Assembly (NCBI GenBank): GCA_028565635.1
Contig: JAOXYB010024612.1
Location: forward strand, 1-16,160
Source of the DNA: Phoronis ovalis
Taxonomy: Eukaryota > Phoronida > Phoronidae
Length of the DNA: 16,160 nt
Direction of reading: 5' to 3'
Made by a program: the position numbers and the translations under genes. Under the pieces are notes generated by a model. The model had not been told where the DNA came from and searched no databases. It saw only the letters and a program-made list of their open reading frames with translations. Positions within the stretch are counted from its first letter, which is position 1; each line of letters begins with the position of its first letter. Below are positions 1 to 9,204 of this stretch, piece by piece.

Positions 1-1849
1 TATATATAATAACTATGTGCAAATGTTTGTGGACGCAACACTAACCAATTTAACTCTAACCGGCTTATATTAGTAGTTTAAATGCCTTCGAAAAAAGTTT
101 GGAAAACCTTTGCAGTGCGAATACTGCTGAAGTTGTTTTTAAGGCGGCTTCGACTGTTGATCGAGGTCCCGTCGGCGTCTGATTCCCGCATGCAGATCAT
201 ATACATTTTAGGTACAGCGACAGTCATTTTTTACAGTAAACATTTTTAATATATGTATTTTACGAACTTGAATATTCTGAAATATATTTCAAGCTAGCAT
301 TTTAAATTTTTTCTTGCTTAAATATAATGAAAAAACATGTTCCATAGTCAAACTGGACAGCAACCTAACTATGCCAAGGTCAATATACGCGTAATCCAGG
401 CAATAGGTGTCCCGGGATAGGCGTTTTATAACACTGCCTCTGTTTCAAACCAATTGGGAAAAATTAATGAGAATATTGTGCTTTATGCAGCATTGATAGT
501 GCAAGGATAATGTTCGGGCTGGGCGGATCTGCGCTAATGATGACTGAAACATTGCAGAGCATCAAGCGCCACATGATACCCTGGATAAAGGTCAGTAAAA
601 CTCAAACCACTCCCCTCTTATGGAGGAAGTACCCATATTGTACATGCGATATTTTTATTTTTGGGAATGTGATCGAAAAGATCAGGCCAGGACAAGAGAA
701 CACTCGGATAACCACCACGCAATCTCGATACCAGGGTTTCTATACCATGGAAACAGATGCCTCCAGGAGACCGAGAGGGTAAACATCCGAATAATTTGTA
801 TTAAACGCCGGATTAGTCAGTAAGAGGAAATGACATTTACTGGGCAATTTTCTATTTTGGGTCAGTGAATCGAGGCAGCACTGCAAGGCCCGAGTAAACA
901 TCTGGGAGGGTGGTTAACAAATAAACACCAGGAAGATAATGCAGTGGATAAAGAATATAAAGAAAACACTGGTTATTTTATTGTTGAGTACCATGTTGTA
1001 GTCTTGACCGAGCCTTGAACATGAAATATAACATTGTAAAAAAGTCGTTTATTACCTTAGAATATATATTCAATTTTGTAATCCAGGCCTCAGTAATACT
1101 GGATTCCTTAATGTTTATTTTGAAACTTAAGACAGTTTTAACTTAATTAAAAGTCTACACCCACAATGGTCATACTAAAAAAACAACAATTTTTACAGAG
1201 TTAGAATCTTTATAGAGCGGGCGAATACTCCGGGCAGATGTCAAAACAAAAGTAGAAAAAAACGTTATTTTAATGGCAAATAACATCTGTCTTAGACAAT
1301 ACAAAGGTATTTTAAACAGCGTTGAACAATGTCGACTCCATCATAAATACAAGCAAGTGTACTGTATCAACTTTTTTTCTTACAATACAGTTTCCAATTT
1401 TGTAACATTATTAAGTTAAAGTCCTTATTAGCGCGAAACAGTAAACTGTTACAAAAGTACTAGTTGGATCAATGAAATAAGAATAAACACTACTTGAAGC
1501 TTAATCCTCAGAATTTTGTAATTGTTCTTTAACATTCCGTTATTTTTCTGGCTGTAATCCATACCAGGAGCAAGAGAAATTGTTTACTTTTTGTAGCAAA
1601 TGGTTAATTAATGGAAAAATAAACAAATCGTATATTGAAAATATACTTTCCCGGTTATATCTTCTTATAAAAATACCAAGAAAAGAGCCTTTCTTATGCC
1701 AATGTTTAGTCGCCCTTGGCTGTATCCTACAGTTGCGGTTTTTGAACTTGACACTGTGTGTAAATCTTGTAAATATCGTGAGAAAATGAAATAGAAACAA
1801 TAGTAATACTATTCTAAAATAAATCTACGGTATGCATACGTTTTTGGAC
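1..1849. other. AT-rich stretch without a supported gene
   Basis: I find no recognisable protein family, tRNA or repeat structure here. Short open frames exist: an ATG-started 90-codon frame at 510-782 on the + strand, and overlapping frames on both strands near 1540-1800. None resembles a known family. The frame at 510-782 ends in GAGAGGGTAAAC, which would allow a splice donor, so a partial exon cannot be excluded, but nothing positive supports one. Confidence 0.5.
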
Positions 1850-2258
1850 CCTTACTCATCCGAATCGTCTCGTTATCCCGCTCAGGTTTCCGCAACTATG
1901 TATAACTGTCCCGTGCCGGGTCCCGTGGTGCTGCCAGAGCGTTGTCCCCACCCCCGCCGCGGACCCAAATTGGCTATATAGGATTAGCCCCATTGCTTAG
2001 GTCTATATCGCATTTAAGCAAAGTTAGCAAGATTCTTGTATAGAGAAGGTCCAATAAAAGCCCGGGAGTAAAAGTGATCCAGCTGCCGAATGTTATGACG
2101 ATATGAACTCACCGCGGTAAACTCCTCGGGGGTAAACTGAACCATATGAATTTCAAAGAAACTATATTATTGAAAAGGGTGCAATTGAAATAGAGCATCA
2201 GCATTTTATATATTTTGTATAAAGTGTACCCAGATTTACCCAAGCTTGTATAAAAAGG
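1850..2258. other. GC-rich patches in intergenic DNA
   Basis: The segment 1908-1967 is much richer in G and C than its AT-rich surroundings. A second GC-rich motif lies at 2116-2137 and resembles 2302-2323 downstream at about 17 of 22 positions. No open frame or RNA gene is evident. The patches may be remains of old inserted repeats, because the second motif matches the box B region of the SINE-like sequence that follows. Confidence 0.3.
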
Positions 2259-2330
2259 GGGGACAGTTTAGGGCAGCGGAGGAGCACTTAGATCAAGTGT
2301 GGGTTCACTCCCCGGGGATAACCAAACTGT
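2259..2330 (+). repeat. tRNA-derived SINE-like remnant (candidate)
   Basis: A box A-like stretch (TTTAGGGCAGCGG, 2267-2279) is followed about 22 bases later by a box B-like stretch (GGGTTCACTCCC, 2301-2312). The text between them, GGAGCACTTAGATCAAGTG, looks like the D-arm to anticodon region of many tRNA-derived SINE heads with part of the middle deleted. The box spacing is shorter than in an intact tRNA and box B has one core mismatch, so this is not a functional tRNA gene. The match is by eye to the general polymerase III promoter consensus; no SINE family is identified. Confidence 0.35.
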
Positions 2331-3167
2331 ATTAAACAATCGTTGAAAGGAGTGTATAAATAAAGCATTCTTATTTTTAAATACTTAAAAGTATTTATCT
2401 GCACGCTTATTGCTGTGTTTGTGCAAACATATTTCTAGTTTAATGCATGCCTTTCGGTGCAAGAAAGTTAGACGGTACATGCAATTCATTCTATGTGGCC
2501 TTTACAACTTTACACCACGACACCTTTTCTAATTCTAACGCATTCATCTATTTTCTAAATCACTGATCCGCACTGTTTTCAAATGTTTTGTAAATCATGG
2601 GTTTCTGATATATAACTACTCTATGCTCATTTTTATTTATGGTAAAGTTTATCTATTTTCTATCTTAAACCTTTATTGTAACCCCGTGAGAAAATTTCAG
2701 CCCCAGTTTTATTGACTGTTTAGTGCAAGAATATAATACCTATCCACTTCACCCTATTGTGTGCTATCAAACATTGGCTCCAAAATGTGTGTTTGCAAAC
2801 ATTATGTCACTAATGCAGGTTTAGGACAATGTTTCTTTTATTTGGCTCTTAACAATGGATATGAAAACTAATTTTAAACCCATTCAACAGGTTTCTCAAT
2901 GGGTCGTCTGCGGTCGAAATGTTAACCAGCTTAACCTCTAAGAAAAGTCTAAATATGTGAAGAGGTTAGCCTTCTTGAAAATTAGAGCTTTACGTTTAAA
3001 ACATTTAAAAATTTACTATGAAAATGTTGCAGTTTATGAACGTATGTTATACATATAAAAGGAATTTGCTCATACCTAAGAAAATGTAGCAAATATATTG
3101 CAAGGTAAATGTACATTAAGAACATAATCCCCTGTAACAGACGAGTCCACTTCGTGGCACTTACAGA
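2331..3167. other. AT-rich stretch upstream of the NRARP locus
   Basis: No gene or repeat is supported here. A 68-codon frame on the minus strand (2982-3188) overlaps the candidate CSL site and has a hydrophobic middle, but no family resemblance and no splice or promoter context. The region may hold distal regulatory DNA for the ankyrin gene downstream; that is inference only. Confidence 0.4.
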
Positions 3168-3175
3168 TTCCCACG
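3168..3175 (-). promoter_or_regulatory. Candidate CSL/Su(H)/RBPJ binding site
   Basis: The + strand reads TTCCCACG, that is CGTGGGAA on the minus strand, a full match to the Notch effector consensus YGTGRGAA. It lies about 560 bp upstream of the NRARP start codon. NRARP genes are direct Notch targets in vertebrates, so a CSL site here makes biological sense. The consensus is short: about two chance matches are expected on both strands of a window this size, and another lies at 9687-9694 far from any gene. I see no second site in the head-to-head spacing of the paired SPS arrangement. Confidence 0.4.
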
Positions 3176-3184
3176 CAGCACCTG

Positions 3185-3210
3185 CCATTCATTATTACCA
3201 TTCATTATTA
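3185..3210 (+). repeat. Tandem duplication of a 13-mer
   Basis: The 13-base unit CCATTCATTATTA occurs twice back to back, ten bases downstream of the candidate CSL site. It is a small local duplication in the upstream region of the ankyrin gene. The ATTA cores resemble homeodomain sites, which is too common in AT-rich DNA to interpret. Confidence 0.7.
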
Positions 3211-3386
3211 CATGCAAGTTAAATGAATAAGTAGGCGCGGTATTGGGTGTTCTTCGTCGCTGGTTGGTCAATTCTAATAAGCGAGGCGGGGATACTTGTC
3301 AAATTTTCGCATACCACATTTATTTTCCTCTGGCCAGGGTATAGGTCTAAAATATCAAGGACACCAACATCTTTAGTATAAGGTGG

Positions 3387-3394
3387 TATATATT
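3387..3394 (+). promoter_or_regulatory. TATA-like element upstream of NRARP
   Basis: TATATATT lies about 340 bp upstream of the first in-frame ATG of the ankyrin gene. If used, transcription would begin near 3420 and leave a 5' UTR of roughly 300 bases containing several upstream ATGs. Such strings are frequent in this AT-rich window, so support is weak. Confidence 0.15.
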
Positions 3395-3729
3395 TCAGAG
3401 GTAGACGGAGCGGTACATTAAGTCACTTTTGTAACAGCTTAATATTTATCGCTCACCGGCATTTTGGCTGCTAGTACAAAATATTCTTGGATGATATGTT
3501 AACTGATGGATTTAATCGAAAGAATTTTTAACAGATTCGTGTTTTAAGACATTTTTAAACATGTCACCTTCATTGATGGATTTAGGATACAGACAATATC
3601 TGCAATAATTCTTTGATTTTATAGCAAAGACCTGAAACTGATTATTTGTGATATCTTATCATCAGTGGAGAGATTCGCTTATGACTAAAGTCTATTTTAT
3701 TGTATGGTAGTGTAAACAGGCATTTTTCA

Positions 3730-4068
3730 ATGATTCTAGACGCGGATAAAATGTCAACCAAATCGGTATCTGCATACCAAGAAATCTTTCAAGAAGCTGT
3801 CCGGAATGGTGACTTTAAAATACTTAAAAGGTTATTAGAAGATCGAGAGGGAAAAGTGAACGTAAATTCATTCGATATGGAAGGACAAACGGCGTTACAC
3901 CAGTGTTGTCAGGATGGTAATTTCGAACTCGTTAAACTTTTAATAAGATTTGGGGCAGATGCCCACCTAGCAAACAGAGACGGATGGAGCTGCTTACATA
4001 TCGCTTCATTCGGAGGATATAAAGATATTTGTTTGTATTTAATCAATATATGTAATAAAACCAGGTAA
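3730..4068 (+). CDS. Notch-regulated ankyrin repeat-containing protein (NRARP homologue), intronless
   Basis: Single-exon gene for a small ankyrin protein of 112 residues, or 105 if the second ATG at 3751 is used. Vertebrate NRARP has 114. The conserved core starts with IFQEAVRNGD, then NVNSFDMEGQTALHQ, DGNFELVKLLIRFGAD, LANRDGWSCLHIASFGG and a terminal LYLI helix, in the same order and spacing as NRARP. These form an N-terminal capping repeat plus two canonical ankyrin repeats. In vertebrates NRARP is a Notch target that binds the Notch intracellular domain and CSL on DNA, promotes loss of the Notch intracellular domain, and also affects LEF1/Wnt signalling; the same nuclear role here is inferred. 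The ATG at 3751 has A at -3 and aligns better with the vertebrate N-terminus; the ATG at 3730 has T at -3. An in-frame stop at 3682-3684 and no earlier ATG close the frame upstream. The stop TAA lies inside AGGTAACG, which resembles a splice donor, but the protein is already full length. Confidence 0.9.
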   Translation: MILDADKMSTKSVSAYQEIFQEAVRNGDFKILKRLLEDREGKVNVNSFDMEGQTALHQCCQDGNFELVKLLIRFGADAHLANRDGWSCLHIASFGGYKDICLYLINICNKTR

Positions 4069-4093
4069 CGGAGCATGTGGGGTAAATATTGAA

Positions 4094-4099
4094 AATAAA
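4094..4099 (+). promoter_or_regulatory. Possible polyadenylation signal of NRARP
   Basis: A canonical AATAAA lies 26 bases after the stop codon. If used it gives a very short 3' UTR. Further AATAAA-type hexamers occur downstream, for example near 4929, so the true 3' end may be farther along. Confidence 0.35.
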
Positions 4100-7000
4100 A
4101 ACTTTCCTGGCGATGAGGAATTTTAATTCAACAGACTTTGAACAAGTTGACCTGTTTAATATAATTTTCTTGGGAAACATGATATTGTAAATCACAAGCA
4201 AGCTGTCATACGTACAGGACAACTCTTTTGATAGATGCTATGCTATATTTTTATATCTTTTATATTTGCGAGACATATGAAGGTATGACAAAACCCTACC
4301 CGTTTCTACATTTATAATTACAATACCAAGTTACAGTATAATTAAACGCAGGTGCATATGAAGGCATCATCCGTTGTTCTAGTTAATTACCGAAAAACAC
4401 AATATTTAAGGAACATAACGTATAGGATTTTATTGAACTATTTAATTTCAGGGTAGACTAGTAGCAAACAATGACATGTTTATATTTTCTGGACTTTCCC
4501 AAGGTACTTACGAAGAGTAATTTAAGTATTATATACCATATATACATACGATGAGCCAAAGCTTTATTACCTGGTAATTTATAAAATATACAAGTATATT
4601 TATGCATAGATATATGGTATCGGTTGAAAAAGACTTGAAATTATTCATACTGATTAATACCTTAAAGGGATTGGAATATTTCCCATGTCGTTTACTGGGA
4701 ATTTTTCTCCGTTGTTCTCGTTCCATTATACAAAGACCGATTAACAGATTATGGAAAGAGCACGAATCAACACAGCCTCACAGGCAAGAGATGTCGATCA
4801 GTTAGGAATGTGGAAGACGTGAAAGATGGATTAAATCTAAAGAACCGGATTACAAGCTGGTTTATATAGGGCGATGAAGCAGTTGTCATGTTGTCCGTAA
4901 GCAGAATCAAAAGCTAGACTATTCTTTGGAATAAATTTTGTATGCACAATGCTTTTAGATACATCTTCCTTAAGCTTTGTAACAATGATGTCAAAATAAT
5001 GTGTATTTGGGTTTCCAAAACAAAACTCTGTATTTCCCAATGGATGCTCAAACCCGATGCAGGTAGTCCTGTTACTGTGTACATTTACTTTGTCTTACAT
5101 CGTGACCGTAGCTTAAATATAAATCCTCGTATAAATCAGTATTCAAATGGGATTCTTTGTGGAGCACCTGAGTAGCCCATGTATACTATAATATACAAGT
5201 TTGTAAAATATGACAATGTTTTTTGAAATAGCATAGCTTGGCCTATGTCATCTGTTAAAGATTATTCTAGTTGATTACTAAAATATGAAGTAGACTTCTG
5301 CATGAAAACATCTTTATGGAGCATGTGATATGGTTTGCAGTCATATATAAAGCTCTGCCAATAATAATTTACAGTCTTTATAAGATCTACAAATTTAAGT
5401 ATACAAATACTTGGTGATAGTTTTATTTGTCATGTCCGCATACAGTTTATATTGATATTAGAACTTGTCGAAAAATATAGCTCATACTCCTATAGATAGT
5501 GTTGAAAAGATCTGGTTTGGCAAACAATGTTTTATTGAACTAATAATGTCAATATTGCTATCAAAAGAATTCCAACCCAGTAAGATCCAGGGTCATGCTT
5601 GTATTCACAAATTTAATTTCAGATCCCCTACAAATTTAAGATAGAAGTGGGTATACTCAAGAAATATTTAGTTTTAGCTAGCTTTATTTGTTGACAGTTA
5701 TCGGGTGTGGTCGAAATGTATAAGACCAAGTTTTACAGTAGAATTAGTCTTTAGCAATATCATTATGATACCATTTAGGGTTTAATTATTTTTACCCAAA
5801 ATGCATTTGAAAAACGAAAAATAGGTATGTAAATAATCCTACTGTTATATGAGTATTAATGGTTTGTTTAAATATAAGGATTTAAAAATTGGTTAACCAA
5901 ATTCTAAACTTTTAATACATCAGTTTAAAGTTACTTAAAGGAATTTTTTTGAGAGTAAAGATTATACCAATAATTATCTGACTACTTAGGATATGAGGGC
6001 ATGGAATTAGTTCTTTAAATTCTTATCATAAATACTCAGAAGTATTTAACATACCTGTGTGGTTGAATCTTTGTTGAGTTGTTGGACAGCAAACTGGTGT
6101 AACTGAAACTATGAGCTACGATCTTTTTCACCAATTACTCTGAGATAATATGTTTGTCCATTCAGTTGGGACTAGGAGTTGGTTAGCGCTGTCATGGCAT
6201 CTTGATTTTTTTGTAGAGCAGATCTTACCGAATATTAATATATAAAACCCAAGACATAAATATTTTATTCATACAAAAGTACATTAATTTGTTTGATTAG
6301 AAGCAAATCAAAATTGCTACTTGATGAAACTATATTGTTTGTTGTTTTTTCCCCTGTAACTGGTCAAAACGTTTACCTAGTACCAGAAATTCGCCAATGA
6401 TTTAAGACATGCCTATGATGTAAGCATTATGTCACAATTCTTTGGTATTTTCGAGTTCAGGATACCCTTTTTTAAGTGGACGCATGTAATAAAGTAACTA
6501 GTATTTCAACGACTTCGTTTTGAACGTTACACGTAGCCTGTTTATCTTGCGAATATGTTTTATACAGGTCACTATCGTTCATAGAAGTTTTGTGCTCTGT
6601 TTTCAGTTAATGCAACTTCGTCATATTTTCAGTATTGCGCCTAAGGAATGGAAAGGTAGATGTAACAGATGGAAAATCTGTAGGTGACTAAAGGTCATTC
6701 TAAACAACCACTACGTCGATCATAATAATGGAATTATGCAGCTGTCCAGCCTTTTACAATGCATATCATTATGTATATTTAATGCCTAAAATTTTAGTTT
6801 ATTTACACGGGACTCCGTGTTGTCATACGGAGAAAAGTAGTGTGGTCATTTTTAATTTGTTTAGCATCTTATATGGTTTGAAATTTGAATATTACTGAAT
6901 AGGTGTAGTTCTCAGATATATAGTTATTTGTTTCTCAGGTATTCTATTTATGCTTAGCAGACTGGCATTGGTATTCTCTTTTTTATAAAGAGGTGTCATG

Positions 7001-9204
7001 TATGAAACTAGGGCGGCCATTTCATGTTTATTCTTTCATTGGTAAACAGAATCTATACAAAAATCATATATCATCCGTAAACATTTAGTGTAGAATTAAT
7101 AATCTAGGATAATCATGTACAAGAAAAAAAAAGTGGCCTCAAATGGTCGATTAGCCGCATATTTGAGGGCCTGTCTTTTAATATTTAAGATGACAGTCCC
7201 ATAGTTCTTTTTATCTATGGGCAAGTGTAATGCAGACGAAACGGTCGTTATTTTTAGGGGGAAAATGTTTCGCTACTGTGAAGATCATAGGAACCTTGGT
7301 CTTGGCAAATATCAATGCAAATGTTTCGCCGAGACCTTATTTACAATGCAATTTTAACAGTTCTAGTCCACAGACAATAAAATATATCAGGAGCTGAAAT
7401 GTTGCTTTGTTTTCGTAGTAAGCTCTTTGCAATATGTCTGAAATAAGTCTGGGACTATGGTAGTAGATTTTAAACCAATTGTCTTTCGAAACAGTGATGT
7501 AAAAGTAATTCAGGCACCGTGGGTTAATAGAAAGATTAACATTTCTCCATAGACATATACCCATGTTCATGTCAGAGGTTCATGCCCGGTACACAATACC
7601 ACTGTGTACAAATGTTGTAAATTCTAAAAAAAATGTTACATTCATGTGAAGGTTTTCTCGAATGGACAAGAACATGTATAACTTTTTAGAATGCTAGGGA
7701 GAATTTTGATCATATGACGGTGTTTGAATAACTTTTGTACTGCTGTGTTAGTGTATGCCGAATTTCATATTGCTGGTTATTGCTATAATATAACATTAAA
7801 AAAGAAAGTTTGAGAATTGTTTGTGCATGCTTTTTAGATGCAACAGACTGATTTCATAAATTCATCGGGCATGATGCTTATTATATAACAGAGCATCGAT
7901 CCCGACGAATATGGAAACTGTGAACACGGAGTGTTACATACGTAATGTTGCTACTTCGAAACTTGTCAGTAAAATTTGAGGTTATATTACCCGAATCGGT
8001 ATGTATCTAAATAAGTATTTACTTAACTCAACCCACACTGTATAAAATGTGTAAATAACTGTACATGTTTGTATATATTATATGAGGAAAGTTATTGTAA
8101 ATATTGCCTGACAGTATTACGTGTATATTAAACTAAACTTTGTTAAAAATGCTAAGGGTCAAAATATAAAACATTTGTAAAAATTATCTGTTTTTTTATT
8201 TACTACAAAGAATGAACTCTAATCGTGTGCTGGACTAATGTTAGTCGGCTCTGTAATTTAAGATAATGTGAAAAAAAATAATTCTAAAAAATTATTTTCC
8301 TGAAAAGTCATTTAAAAGATTTGTCTACAAATTTAATGTAAAAGACAAATAATCTGGCAGTCTCAGCTTTGAATTTCAAGGAGAAAAATATATGGCACTC
8401 CTAGCTTTACACAGAAACATATACAGCATAAACATACAGTAGACCACAAAAACATATGATAGTGTATTCAACTTTAAGCATTATAAACAGCTTTTGCTTA
8501 CCAGTTTATTCTCGCAACTGTTTTATGTATTTTAGTACTATAATGCATTTATTAAAAAACTTCCAATCAATGTTTCTAACGACTGTCTAATCGTGTGCTA
8601 CAACATCCTGTTTAGCTACTACAGACCCTTCGAAACGTGTGATCAAACTGCAATGCATGGGGTTTCAATGTTTCTCTGAGAATTCATTCATGCACTGAAA
8701 AATCTTGTAGCTAAGCTGACATAGCTCACACGTAATGTTCGATTTGGAAAAATATATATACCGCTTTTATACTAGTCCTGTATTATTCTATATAAACCGC
8801 GGGTATAACGCTTTCCTGCAGGAGTAACTCTCTGGGAGCACTTTTCACACTTGCAGGAACTTGCTTTATGGAAAAATGTAGCGAAATACTATGTAAAATT
8901 GTGTACAGAAATAACTTTAGGGCAGGAGTTGGATCACCATTTTACCAATCTTGTCTAAAGAATTGATCATGAAAACTAGAATTTTCATGAAAATTGAAAT
9001 TATTTAACACGGGGACGTGTACATCTTCCAGTCTATGTTAGACTCTCTGATTTTGTTTTCCGAGTCGAAACATGCTACAAACACATTCCAGTTAATTAAT
9101 AAAAATGCTGTTCTTGACATTGACAACAGGTGTCGATTTACTAAAACCAGACCAGCAATGAATGCAAGCAGTTGAAGCCTCATTCTGATAAAGCTATTCT
9201 GCAT
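4100..9204. other. Long AT-rich stretch without a recognisable gene
   Basis: About 5.1 kb in which I recognise no exon, RNA gene or transposon on either strand. Open frames at 4529-4726, 4602-4805, 4837-5040, 4942-5175 and 7337-7570 are short and lack family resemblance. The frame at 9004-9204 on the minus strand has a signal-like N-terminus and is discussed as a weak finding. Small hairpins occur at 7135-7171 (arms GGCCTCAAAT and ATTTGAGGGCC) and at 7198-7222 (CCCATAG and CTATGGG). Part of this may be 3' UTR or regulatory DNA of NRARP, which the sequence alone does not show. Confidence 0.4.

Noticed and set aside
510-823. Overlapping open frames with ATG starts near the left edge
   Set aside because: No family resemblance in either frame. 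A donor-like GGGTAAAC at the end of one is the only gene-like sign.
1540-1800. Open frames on both strands of the same segment
   Set aside because: Mutual overlap on opposite strands, no motif, and AT-driven composition. At most one could be real and neither has support.
4560-5330. Brd box-like AGCTTTA (4560-4566) and K box-like TGTGAT (near 5325) downstream of NRARP
   Set aside because: Such 6- and 7-base matches are common in this sequence, and the 3' UTR extent is unknown, so miRNA-type Notch-target control cannot be inferred.
8219-8599. 13-base direct repeat CTAATCGTGTGCT flanking 355 bp, as a possible target-site duplication
   Set aside because: A 13-base match is expected by chance about once or twice in a window of this size, and the enclosed sequence shows no inverted termini.
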